Below, piece by piece: positions 1-8,121 of a stretch of 64,000 nt of DNA (positions are counted from its first letter, which is position 1; every line of letters starts with the position of its first letter). Position numbers and translations under genes: made by a program. The stretch spans positions 124,001-188,000 of the forward strand of contig JANSWZ010000006.1 in assembly GCA_024743215.1 (NCBI GenBank). Reading direction: 5' to 3'. This stretch comes from Alphaproteobacteria bacterium. Lineage in GTDB: Bacteria > Pseudomonadota > Alphaproteobacteria > Rhizobiales > GCA-2746425. The notes under the pieces are model-generated. The model was not told the origin of the DNA. It ran no database searches and worked only from the letters and a program-made list of their open reading frames with translations.

Positions 1-483
1 TGCAACCCGGCAATGGCCGAAGCACCAGTATTGCAGACACCTGCACCCGTTATTTATCTGGCCGACAATCTCGACGAGGTGGATGCGCTGGGTTGGTGCA
101 TCGATACCTTGGGACGGGGGTTCTCAGAGCAGCTTCAGGCCCATTCCTGCAAACCACAAGGTGGTGATGTGCAGTTTTCCTTTGATGGTGAAACCGGCCA
201 GATCAAATCCGCCGAATTCGCTGGCAAATGCATGACACTGAGTGAACCGGAAAACGAAGCTGTACCCTTTGGACTAAAGGATTGTCTGGAAAACGATGCC
301 AGCCAGCAATTCGCCTACGCCACTGAGACAATGCTATTCACCCTGACAAGCGACGAAACCCTGTGTGTCTCGGTTGCTGACACCAGTCGCAGCGCGGGGC
401 CATTCATGTCACGCGATCTGACATTGACACCATGCCAGAGCACAGACGCAATATTCATGCAGTGGGTCATCAAGAGCAGTTGA
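1..483 (+). CDS. Lectin-like exported protein, 5' end cut by window
   Basis: The frame is open from the first base, so the true start lies outside the window; an internal ATG at 13 is available but has no ribosome site. The first visible residues, C-N-P-A-M-A-E-A-P, look like a lipidated cysteine and short linker, so this may be the mature part of a lipoprotein. The rest has spaced cysteines and Q-x-F/Q-x-W style endings (DASQQF, IFMQW) about 50 residues apart, which is the pattern of a ricin-B-type beta-trefoil. No catalytic motif is visible. The fold is an inference from pattern only; binding target unknown. Confidence 0.55.
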   Translation, partial: CNPAMAEAPVLQTPAPVIYLADNLDEVDALGWCIDTLGRGFSEQLQAHSCKPQGGDVQFSFDGETGQIKSAEFAGKCMTLSEPENEAVPFGLKDCLENDASQQFAYATETMLFTLTSDETLCVSVADTSRSAGPFMSRDLTLTPCQSTDAIFMQWVIKSS

Positions 484-538
484 CCTGAGGGAAAACACAC
501 AACAATCTGGGCTAAATGTCCCAACAGGTCGTGGAATT

Positions 539-895
539 GTGCTGACACCCAAACTGCGCACATTTATTTTGCAGAATAAACTGACTGTCGGCTTCTGCGC
601 GGCATCCTTTTTGGCTTTGCTCTATTTTACTGGCAGTTTCGCGGCAGAACTCATCTACTTCAATGATCCAAGGCATCAAAATGAGGCCTTAAAACCCTGG
701 ATGACCCCTCGATACATATCGCTGTCCTATGATTTGCCTCGGGAAACGGTAGATCAAATCTTCGGGTTTACGGAGACATCTGAAGGCCCGCGGCGCATGC
801 GTTTTGTCGCTGAAAGGCTGGACGTCTCACTGGAAGAGTTGACGCAGATGGTTCGGGATGCGGCACAGGATTATCGTGAGCAGACAAATGACTGA
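539..895 (+). CDS. Hypothetical single-pass membrane protein
   Basis: A 118-residue protein beginning at GTG. Residues about 15-38 form one hydrophobic segment (GFCAASFLALLYFTGSFAAE), followed by a charged soluble tail that is probably periplasmic. The tail contains a short HTH-like or helical stretch near the C-terminus (RMRFVAERLDVSLEELTQMVRDAA), but nothing I recognise as a family. Its stop codon overlaps the start of the downstream DedA gene (ATGACTGA), so the two are probably translationally coupled. Function unknown; a partner or regulator of the DedA protein is possible but only suggested by context. Confidence 0.6.
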   Translation: MLTPKLRTFILQNKLTVGFCAASFLALLYFTGSFAAELIYFNDPRHQNEALKPWMTPRYISLSYDLPRETVDQIFGFTETSEGPRRMRFVAERLDVSLEELTQMVRDAAQDYREQTND

Positions 896-1502
896 CTATT
901 TTCTTGGCCTCATTCCTGACTATGGTCTGTGGATTGTCTTCGCCTGCGTCGCCATTGCCTGTCTGGGCATTCCGTTGCCTTCATCTGTCCTTGTGTTGAC
1001 GTCAGGAGGGTTTGCCGCTGCCGGTGATCTGGATGTTCTGAGTGTGCTTCTGGTAACTTTCACAGCTTTCGCTTTGGGCGATCAACTGGCGCTCAACGCG
1101 GCGCGCATTGTCGGCCCGTCCTTACTCGACAAGCTGCGATCAATTGGAAGGTTTCGTGGTCTGGTGGCGCGTGGCGAACTGCTTCTGGAGCAAAAGGGCA
1201 CGACCGCTATATTCCTCAGCCACACCATCCTGAGCCCGGTTGGCCCGTATGTGACGTATATTTGTGGTGCCAGTAAAATGAGCTGGCTCAAATTTTCCAC
1301 CACAGCCCTGATCGGCACAGCGCTCTGGACCATCACTTACACCATGTTGGGCTATCTGTTAGCGAGCCAGTTGACGACATTGACGGAAGCCGTTCGGAAC
1401 TTTCTTGGCATCGGCATTGCCTTGATATGCTTCAGCGCAAGCGCATTCGTGATCTATCGTAAATGGCTCGTCTTCAAAGCCGAACCCGGTCAACTAGTCT
1501 AA
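888..1502 (+). CDS. DedA family membrane protein
   Basis: A polytopic inner-membrane protein of 204 residues. Family features seen are the hydrophobic N-terminal segment followed by G-I-P-L-P-S (the DedA G-x-P-x-P motif), the re-entrant region with GD near residue 65, and the later segment G-T-T-A-I-F-L-S-H corresponding to the conserved basic/polar stretch before the last helices. DedA proteins are lipid scramblase/flippase-type transporters, for example of undecaprenyl phosphate or phospholipids. I chose ATG 888 because it overlaps the previous stop codon; the longer frame from 858 would add ten residues without a hydrophobic start. The 3' end overlaps the convergent hydrolase gene by nine bases. 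Confidence 0.8.
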   Translation: MTDYFLGLIPDYGLWIVFACVAIACLGIPLPSSVLVLTSGGFAAAGDLDVLSVLLVTFTAFALGDQLALNAARIVGPSLLDKLRSIGRFRGLVARGELLLEQKGTTAIFLSHTILSPVGPYVTYICGASKMSWLKFSTTALIGTALWTITYTMLGYLLASQLTTLTEAVRNFLGIGIALICFSASAFVIYRKWLVFKAEPGQLV

Positions 1503-2363
1503 CAGATGCAAGATTTCACGCGCGATGACTCCGTCTTTCAGACGTAACTCGTCGAGAACTGAATAATGATTCTTGTTCGCAACCAATAGGTGCCGCAGAT
1601 CTTTATGCGAGCCAGACAGGTGTGATGCATAATCCCGGCTTTGCCGCGTCAACTCGGGCAGTTCCAATTCACCTGCAAACAACAGAACTTTCTTGTTGTA
1701 GTCCAAATGCCTGTTAATCGGACTCAGGTCGAAGATTTCGGCATCCGACAATTTCAGCTTTTGATTCAGATAGCATTTTGAAATCGGCTCCAGATCAAAG
1801 ATACCGCTAATTGACACGAAGCCATTTACAGATGGATGCTCAGCCAGAACCGCAGACAAATGCCCACCTGCCGACCAGCCACCGATGTAAATTTTGCTGG
1901 CGTCAAACCCCAGCCTGTGATTCTCGCGCAGCAAATGCTCAATAGCGAGCGCAATTTCGGCAACAATCTCGCTCAGTGAAGCCTCAGGTGCCAGCGTATA
2001 ACCAACCGTTGCAACATTGACATGAGAGGCACAAAGGCCTTCGGCCACAAAGGCAAACATCTCCTTGTTGTTGCGCTGCCAGTAGCCGCCATGAATAAAA
2101 ATGAACAGGCCGCGATCTGGTAAACCCGCCTTGAAAAAGTCCAGTCTGTTTGCTGGATTCGGGCCATATTGCAGATTCAGAACAGCGTTCTTACCGCGCC
2201 GCACATCGGCACTTCGGGACATCCACAGATCCATGTGCTGAGCACTGTCATGCACTGCCTCGGTATTATTGTATCCGGCATCAAGTTCAGCGCGTGTCAT
2301 GCCGCGATAGATGCTTGCATCGGGTGTTTGACTTTCCTTGGGATCTGATTGGTCGCTATGCAT
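1494..2363 (-). CDS. Alpha/beta hydrolase, kynurenine formamidase-like
   Basis: A 289-residue soluble hydrolase. The oxyanion motif HGGYW (about residue 92) and nucleophile elbow G-W-S-A-G-G (about residue 165) are those of the esterase/lipase group that includes arylformamidases; the histidine is probably in the late K-N-H-Y segment. No signal peptide, so it acts in the cytoplasm. It is the last gene of an ABC importer operon: its start overlaps the end of the ATPase gene by eight bases, so it is probably translationally coupled. That points to hydrolysis of the imported compound, perhaps an N-formyl or ester group, but the substrate is not readable from the sequence. Confidence 0.8.
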   Translation of the reverse strand: MHSDQSDPKESQTPDASIYRGMTRAELDAGYNNTEAVHDSAQHMDLWMSRSADVRRGKNAVLNLQYGPNPANRLDFFKAGLPDRGLFIFIHGGYWQRNNKEMFAFVAEGLCASHVNVATVGYTLAPEASLSEIVAEIALAIEHLLRENHRLGFDASKIYIGGWSAGGHLSAVLAEHPSVNGFVSISGIFDLEPISKCYLNQKLKLSDAEIFDLSPINRHLDYNKKVLLFAGELELPELTRQSRDYASHLSGSHKDLRHLLVANKNHYSVLDELRLKDGVIAREILHLLD

Positions 2364-3180
2364 CTATTGCGTCTCTCACTTTGGGTGCCGCTGCAATGTG
2401 ACGTCTCAACTGATTGCTGACGTCACGCCTGAGATCATTGAATTCGATTGAAGATGGATCGCGCGGTCGTGGCAGATTGAGAGAAATGTCGGATTCAATG
2501 TGGCCAGGGCCCGCGCCCATGACAACAATCCGGTCTGACAGAATGACGGCCTCTTCAACCGAATGGGTCACGAATATCACTGTAAGATTGGTCCGTTCCC
2601 AGATTTCCAGCAGCTCTTCCTGAAGCTTTGCCCGTGTCAGCGCATCCAATGCGGCAAACGGCTCATCCATCAGCAGAATTTCGGCATCATTCGCCAACAC
2701 GCGTGCAATCGCCACTCTCTGCTTCATGCCACCGGAAAGCGTGTTTGGGTATTTTCCGGCAAATTGCGTCAGGCCCACCATCTGCATGTATTTTTGCGAG
2801 GTCTCCTTGATTTCGGATTTGGCCAAACCACGATGCTTCGGACCGAACGAAATATTTTCCGCAACGGTCAGCCAAGGGAACAGCGCATAGTCCTGAAACA
2901 CAACCCCGCGATCCGGACCGGGACTTTCAATAGGGGTGCCATAAATCTTTGCTGAACCATCACTTGGGTTCTCAAACCCTCCGACAATGCGCAGCAAGGT
3001 GGATTTTCCACAACCGGAGGCCCCAAGCAGGCAGACAAACTCCCCCTTGCGAACCTCAAGATTGATATTTTCAAGCGCATGAACATCGCCATCAGCGGAT
3101 GGAAAGACTTTTTCCAAACCCTCGATCGACAGAATTGGCAAGCCAGATGGCGCTTGCGCGGACGTATTGGTGCTAGGCAT
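2356..3180 (-). CDS. ABC transporter ATP-binding protein (nitrate/sulfonate/taurine type)
   Basis: The cytoplasmic ATPase of a substrate-binding-protein-dependent importer. Visible motifs: Walker A GASGCGKST (about residue 50), Q-loop VFQDYALFPW, ABC signature LSGGMKQR, Walker B ILLMDEP followed by the D-loop ALD, and the H-loop histidine in FVTHS. The sequence class is that of SsuB/TauB/NrtD. The start at 3180 (MPSTNTS) is preferred over the 15-residue longer frame because it overlaps the permease stop codon by eight bases, giving coupled translation. At 274 residues it has the usual length for the family. Confidence 0.9.
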   Translation of the reverse strand: MPSTNTSAQAPSGLPILSIEGLEKVFPSADGDVHALENINLEVRKGEFVCLLGASGCGKSTLLRIVGGFENPSDGSAKIYGTPIESPGPDRGVVFQDYALFPWLTVAENISFGPKHRGLAKSEIKETSQKYMQMVGLTQFAGKYPNTLSGGMKQRVAIARVLANDAEILLMDEPFAALDALTRAKLQEELLEIWERTNLTVIFVTHSVEEAVILSDRIVVMGAGPGHIESDISLNLPRPRDPSSIEFNDLRRDVSNQLRRHIAAAPKVRDAIDA

Positions 3181-3957
3181 GATGTTGTGGGCTCCATCGC
3201 AGCAGACGATTGTTGAGCAGAACAATCAATCGGTCTGACAGAAAGCCGGTGATACCGATAATAATCATTCCCGTGATAACCAGATCCGTTCTTGAAAGTG
3301 TCCTGCCATCCATGATGACGGCACCCAGACCTTCCGGTACGCCGGTCATTTCTCCGACAACAATCAGAATCCAGGCAAACCCGAGCCCCAGTCGCAAACC
3401 GTTGAAGATCTGAGGCGTTGCGGCAGGAATGACGACAGATCGAAACAGCTGCGATCCCTTGCATCCAAGCATGGCCGCAGCTTCAAAGAGCTTGTTGTCG
3501 ACTGATCTGACCCCGAACACCGTATTGAGTAAAATTGGATAGAACGCGCCAAGAAAGACGAGAAAAATTGCTGATTTGGGCCCAAGACCAAAAAATATCA
3601 TGGACAAGGGCAGCCAAGCCGTAACCGGGACAGGGCGCAGCAGCGACAAGGTCGGATCCAGCATGACCCGCAACAGCGCAAAGCGCCCAATCATCAGCCC
3701 CAATGGCACAGCCGTGATAACGGCCAACAAAAACCCGCCATAGACGCGTTGTATTGAAACCCAGAAATGCGTGAGAAGAGATGCGCTGAAAGCATCGTCA
3801 TAGATGCCACCAAACGCAAAGTCCCACATCATCACCGCCACTTCATAGGGCACAGGGATGAGACGGTTTTGGTCAACACGACTGCAAAGTGCCAGGAAAC
3901 AATCAAAAGTATCGGGAAGATGGCCCCAAGGACCACCTTCCAAACTCGATTTTCCAT
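3173..3957 (-). CDS. ABC transporter permease (SsuC/TauC type), apparent frameshift near N-terminus
   Basis: The inner-membrane permease of the importer. The main frame runs to 3173 and carries the binding-protein-dependent permease signature (EAAAMLGCKGSQLFRSVVIP, the EAA loop that docks on the ATPase) and five to six hydrophobic segments. In that frame the only upstream start is TTG 3943, and the N-terminus it gives is not membrane-like. In the other frame, ATG 3957 encodes MENRVWKVVLGAIFPILLIV and W-H-F-A-V-V-L-T-K, a typical first helix. Adding one A to the four-A run at 3867-3870 (T on the plus strand) would join the two frames into a normal permease of about 261 residues. Either the read has a one-base homopolymer error, the gene is broken, or ribosomes slip there. 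Confidence 0.75.
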
Positions 3958-4051
3958 AATTTTGGACGACACGGCATATTCCATTGTCTTTGAAGCTCGC
4001 AGTTACAGTCTGAGCTTATTATGGATGGGAGATATCAGAACGCGGCCAGAT

Positions 4052-5014
4052 CTATTCCGCTTCAATGGCATTGACGAAAGACGGGTCAATAAAGGTCGCA
4101 TAGTCCGGAAGCTGACGGATTTGCTTTTTATCAAGCATCTGCGTGCCGTAGTAATTGGCCTGCTCGATGAACTTGTCATCGATCTTCCATGTCAGTTCGA
4201 CATTAGGAGCCGCTTTCTCAATGGAAGGTTTGGTCTGGCCAAGCTTTTCCATTGCAACTTTGACAAAGTCTTCGCGGTTGGACATGGCGTATTCAGTCGC
4301 CTCACTGTGAATGGACAGCAGCATTTCGATCAACTCTTTGTTGCTGTCGATGTTCTCCTGTCGTGTGGTCAGAACCATGTTCAGCGAACCTGTCGGCGTT
4401 GTGTAGGGATACTCGACAATCTTGCCGACACCCTTGGCCAGACTGATGCCCGGTCCTGGTTCTGCACCGACATAGGCATCCAGATCTCCCCGTTCCAAGG
4501 CGGAGGCCATATCGCTGAATGAGACGCGAATTGGCTGAATGTCTTTAATCGTCATGCCTTCGGCAGCGAGGCGATCAAGAATGACAACTTCCTGAGTGGA
4601 ACCGGGCCAGATCCCGACTTTTTTGCCCGCCAGATCCTTGATGGTGTTGATGTCTGAATCAACGCCGGACACCACTGCCATCCCGCGGTTACAGGCAGCT
4701 CCGACCACCACAACCGGCTCACCGGCAGCTGCACCAAGCGTTGCCGCCGCCAGCCCATAAATGCCGAAATCAACAGTTCCAGTGACAACCGCGTTTTTAC
4801 CGTCGGTTGGGCTTTCAAAAGGGATCACTTCGATGGTGATCCCCTCCGGGGCAAATTTTTCATAGAAATAGGGAGTGATCCCGTGAATGAGTTTCAAAGT
4901 TCCAATTTTGATCGTCTTGTCCTGGGCAAAAGCCTGCGTGGACAGCGTGGCGAAAGTGCCGAGTGTTAGTGCAGCAGCCGTAAGGCCGAGAAAAATACGT
5001 CGTGTTGCAAACAT
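4052..5014 (-). CDS. ABC transporter substrate-binding protein (NMT1/SsuA-like)
   Basis: A 320-residue periplasmic binding protein. Residues 1-30 are a classical export signal with a basic start, a leucine/alanine core and cleavage after A-F-A. The mature part shows the NMT1/SsuA layout: K-I-G-T-L beta strand, P-F-E-S-P-T-D-G-K-N-A, then DLAGKKVGIWPGS (the second-lobe phosphate/anion-binding turn) and D-A-Y-V-G-A-E-P. It is the first gene of the leftward operon and diverges from a LysR regulator. Related proteins bind sulfonates, taurine, nitrate or pyrimidine precursors; the ligand here is not identifiable, but the hydrolase in the operon suggests an amide or ester. Confidence 0.85.
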   Translation of the reverse strand: MFATRRIFLGLTAAALTLGTFATLSTQAFAQDKTIKIGTLKLIHGITPYFYEKFAPEGITIEVIPFESPTDGKNAVVTGTVDFGIYGLAAATLGAAAGEPVVVVGAACNRGMAVVSGVDSDINTIKDLAGKKVGIWPGSTQEVVILDRLAAEGMTIKDIQPIRVSFSDMASALERGDLDAYVGAEPGPGISLAKGVGKIVEYPYTTPTGSLNMVLTTRQENIDSNKELIEMLLSIHSEATEYAMSNREDFVKVAMEKLGQTKPSIEKAAPNVELTWKIDDKFIEQANYYGTQMLDKKQIRQLPDYATFIDPSFVNAIEAE

Positions 5015-5134
5015 TGTGCGTGTCTCCAGAATTTGAGAGGAAATTCACTTAATGACCTCATCAACGTAGCTCGCAGGTGCAGCAAAAAAAAATTTATTCT
5101 TTAAATCATCTTCATAAATATATTTAATACAAAT

Positions 5135-6040
5135 ATGAAACAGACACTTGACCCAAAACTTCTGCAAGCCTTTGTTTTATTGGTTGAAACAGGAAGCGTA
5201 TCGGAAACCGCTCGCCGAGTCGGCCGAACCCAGCCCGCTGTAACGCTCCAAATCCAGCGTCTCGAAGCGGCTGCTGGCACCAAGTTGTTTTCCACAATTG
5301 GCAGGCGCTTTGTCCTCACATCAGAGGGTGAGTTACTGCTGGGCTATGCACGCTCAATATTGCAATTGCAAAACGAAGTTCATGTCCGGCTTGCGGCACC
5401 AAAGCTCACTGGTCAGGTGATATTGGGCGTGCCGGATTTGTATGCGGCTGCTCTGCTTCCGAATATTCTTTCAAGCTTCATTGCCGCCTACCCCAATGTA
5501 GAAGTAAATCTGCAAAGCAGCCTGTCCAGCCCCCTGGTAGCACGGGTCATGCAAAACGAGATTGACCTTGCACTGGTCACCGGAATGCGAGCATTCCCGA
5601 AGGGGCAAATCGTGGCAGAAGAGCCATTGGTCTGGGTGACTTCGGATATGAATTCCTCCTTCAATTTCGATCCCCTGCCCCTGGCAATGCTGCCTGTTGG
5701 CAATGTCTTCAGGGATATTGCGCTTGATGCATTGCAGGCCATCGGCCGCAAATGGAAAATCCAGTTGATCAGCGAAGGAATGGCTGGATTACAGGCAGCT
5801 GTGATGAGTGGAACCGTCGTCAGCGTTATCGCCAAAAGCGCACTTGTTCCCGGAATGCGGGTGTTGGGGAAAGCAGAGAGCTTCCCATCTCTTGCAAATG
5901 TTCAGCTGGTTCTTTACCAGGCGAGCGCCAAATCAAATCCGGCAGCCGATGCACTGGCGGATGTCATTCGGTCGCATTTGGCAAGCTCCGGCGCCATGAC
6001 CCGGAATGAGAAAACACAAGCTGGCAGCGGTTCGTTCTAG
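5135..6040 (+). CDS. LysR family transcriptional regulator
   Basis: A 301-residue LTTR. The N-terminal winged helix-turn-helix is clear at residues 5-60 (GSVSETARRVGRTQPAVTLQ followed by the wing with LEAAAGTKLF). Residues about 85-290 form the two-lobe effector domain, beginning G-Q-V-I-L-G-V-P-D. It is divergent from the ABC importer operon with a 120-base AT-rich gap. A perfect 12-base palindrome (TAAATATATTTA) at 5115-5126 sits just before its start and could be an autoregulatory site. By the usual LysR arrangement it probably controls the importer operon, with the imported compound or a product as effector. Confidence 0.88.
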   Translation: MKQTLDPKLLQAFVLLVETGSVSETARRVGRTQPAVTLQIQRLEAAAGTKLFSTIGRRFVLTSEGELLLGYARSILQLQNEVHVRLAAPKLTGQVILGVPDLYAAALLPNILSSFIAAYPNVEVNLQSSLSSPLVARVMQNEIDLALVTGMRAFPKGQIVAEEPLVWVTSDMNSSFNFDPLPLAMLPVGNVFRDIALDALQAIGRKWKIQLISEGMAGLQAAVMSGTVVSVIAKSALVPGMRVLGKAESFPSLANVQLVLYQASAKSNPAADALADVIRSHLASSGAMTRNEKTQAGSGSF

Positions 6041-6052
6041 CGCCTGTTTCGT

Positions 6053-7042
6053 TTAGCGGCGGAGCAGTTTTGTAAACAGCCCCTTTGGCTTGGCTTCTGC
6101 TTCCAATGGCTGGGGCATAGGTGTTTGCGCAACTGCGATGTCAGCCTGCGGCGCGGTTAACGGCGCACTCGGTGCTGTCATGGCAGATTCCATGGTCGGA
6201 ACGACCGCAATCGGAGATTGCGGCACATAAGCCTCACCGCGATGCTTGGCCACAGCCCGGCCAATGGATTCAGGAACCGTATAGGGCGGACAAACTTCAT
6301 CCGCGACAAATTCCTCGCCCTCTGCCGCAACGGCATTGAAGATGTAGCGTTTCTCACAAACATTCACCGTCGGCGGCTGTTTGGTTGCAGCAAAATGGTC
6401 CGACCCATCTTTCAGCATGCGCCAGAAATCAGCATGCGGGCTGTCGCTGTGGCGCGCAAGATTCTTGTCCGTCATACGGAACGGAAAGGCCTGAACCTGA
6501 AATGATTTCTGGCCAGCAGAAAAGCTTTCCCGTCCCAGCTGGTAGATTTCCTCAATCTGATCATCTTCCATGGCATAACAACCACGTGACGAGCATGATC
6601 CGTGAACCATCAAATGGCTTCCGGTCCGCTTGTGTGCCCTGTCAAATTCATTGGGAAAGCCCAGATTGAACGCCAGATAATAATTCGATCGGGGATTCAT
6701 CAAACCGGGCACAATTGTATAGAACCCTTCGGGAGCCTGACGGTCACCCTCTTTGATTTTCGGCCCTAGTTCACCTGAATAGGCGCAGATGTCGTATTTC
6801 TTGTACAGCGCATATTTGCGGTCAATCTTGCGCCATTTCCAGACTTCAAGTTCCGCCTCTTCCTTGTAGATCCGCACAATCATCGGCGACTTGGCATCCA
6901 TTTTCAGGTTTTCAAGCCGGGTCTTGGTGGCATTTGAAAGCGGCTTGGTGTGCCGGTCATCAAAGTCAAAATTCGGGTTGCAGGCAGCCAGAACAAGACC
7001 AAGAGACAGCGCAGCTGCAAGGCGCAAAGGTGAAGCTTTCAC
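6053..7042 (-). CDS. L,D-transpeptidase (YkuD) lipoprotein, YafK-like
   Basis: A cell-envelope enzyme that would act on peptidoglycan 3-3 crosslinks or their relatives. With the GTG start at 7042 the protein begins M-K-A-S-P-L-R-L and ends its signal peptide at the lipobox L-A-A-C, residue 21; the longer frame from TTG 7102 would put an odd hydrophobic leader in front. The YkuD/YafK catalytic block is H-G-S-C-S-S-R-G-C-Y-A-M with the active-site histidine and cysteine both present. The last 80 residues are proline/alanine-rich with a basic end. It converges with the LysR gene, with only 12 bases between them. Confidence 0.82.
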   Translation of the reverse strand: MKASPLRLAAALSLGLVLAACNPNFDFDDRHTKPLSNATKTRLENLKMDAKSPMIVRIYKEEAELEVWKWRKIDRKYALYKKYDICAYSGELGPKIKEGDRQAPEGFYTIVPGLMNPRSNYYLAFNLGFPNEFDRAHKRTGSHLMVHGSCSSRGCYAMEDDQIEEIYQLGRESFSAGQKSFQVQAFPFRMTDKNLARHSDSPHADFWRMLKDGSDHFAATKQPPTVNVCEKRYIFNAVAAEGEEFVADEVCPPYTVPESIGRAVAKHRGEAYVPQSPIAVVPTMESAMTAPSAPLTAPQADIAVAQTPMPQPLEAEAKPKGLFTKLLRR

Positions 7043-7297
7043 AAATGAAACAGATCGAAACAGGGTCAAAAGAATAGTCACCAAAAAAATTCTGTTGATC
7101 AAACGTTGCAGAATAGGGTTGATATTACGTTAGCGCAAATCACGGAATTGTGGGGAAGTTTGGGCCGCGCTGGCGTGACTCCTCAGTATTTTCAGGGTAA
7201 TCCAACACTCAATCATGGGTCATGACTGACTGCTGTCATATCGAGATCAACCATCAAACAATCCACCTTCATCACGGTTTTCCACCATTTGACCTAT

Positions 7298-8107
7298 ATG
7301 TGGCGTTGTCTGGCAACGGCTCTGTCATGTGCCTTGTGGTTGACCATGACTGCCAATGCGGCAGGAAATGATCTGGTAGAATGCGGCCTCAAGCCCACGG
7401 ACCCTGGAACCATTGCTGCGGCACACGGCATGGACACATTGTCTCTGCAGGACGGCAGAAAACTGAAACTGGCTGGTGTCAGAATTGCAACATCCCAAAA
7501 TCCGCTTACCGATTTTCTGGGGCAAACCATAATTCCCTATCCGGCAGCCAAAAAGCCTGATCGAACTGGGTTTACGCCAGCGCACATTCTGTTTTCGTCA
7601 AAAACGGAAAATCAAACGCCCGTCTGGCTCCAGCAAAAGCTGTTGCAACAGGGAAGCGCCTTTATCTATATCTATCCGGATCAGATCAGCTGCGCCAACG
7701 CGCTCCGCTCAGCTGAAAAAACCGCCCGGCAATCTGGCTTGGGCATCTGGAATTTGGATTTATTGCACCCAACACCCATTTCTACACCAAAAGACACTCA
7801 GCCGTTCTTTCTGAGCTCAGTCGGTCATTTTGACACGGACCGCGCTGTAGGCCATTACGGAATCATTAGGGGCCTTGTGCTAAGCACGGGCAGCGCCGGA
7901 CGCTGGCGTTATCTGAATTTTGGAAGAAACTACACGCAGGATTTTACGGTGAGATTGACTGCAAATGTGGAAAAACGTTTGAGTGAACACGGTTTCACCT
8001 TAAAAGGGCTGAAAGACAGAACTATCGAAGTGCGGGGCATCGTCCAGTCAAACGGCGGCCCCTTGATTGATGTGTTTGACACAGCACAAATTGTGATCAT
8101 GGAGTAA
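7298..8107 (+). CDS. TNase-like (staphylococcal nuclease fold) exported protein, probably catalytically degenerate
   Basis: A 269-residue protein with a signal peptide (residues 1-22, ending T-A-N-A-A). Residues about 40-155 follow the SNase layout: D-T-L-S-L-Q-D-G-R-K-L-K-L-A-G-V, then A-L-R-S-A-E-K-T-A-R-Q-S-G-L-G-I-W at the end of the fold. The usual D-x-P-E after the first strand is missing (R-I-A-T instead), so nuclease activity is doubtful. The C-terminal 100 residues form a second beta-rich domain common to alphaproteobacterial proteins of this type. I used ATG 7298 because the upstream TTG 7289 only adds three residues. The next gene starts 15 bases later, so they are probably cotranscribed. 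Confidence 0.7.
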   Translation: MWRCLATALSCALWLTMTANAAGNDLVECGLKPTDPGTIAAAHGMDTLSLQDGRKLKLAGVRIATSQNPLTDFLGQTIIPYPAAKKPDRTGFTPAHILFSSKTENQTPVWLQQKLLQQGSAFIYIYPDQISCANALRSAEKTARQSGLGIWNLDLLHPTPISTPKDTQPFFLSSVGHFDTDRAVGHYGIIRGLVLSTGSAGRWRYLNFGRNYTQDFTVRLTANVEKRLSEHGFTLKGLKDRTIEVRGIVQSNGGPLIDVFDTAQIVIME

Positions 8108-8121
8108 GCAGACTTGCCACT

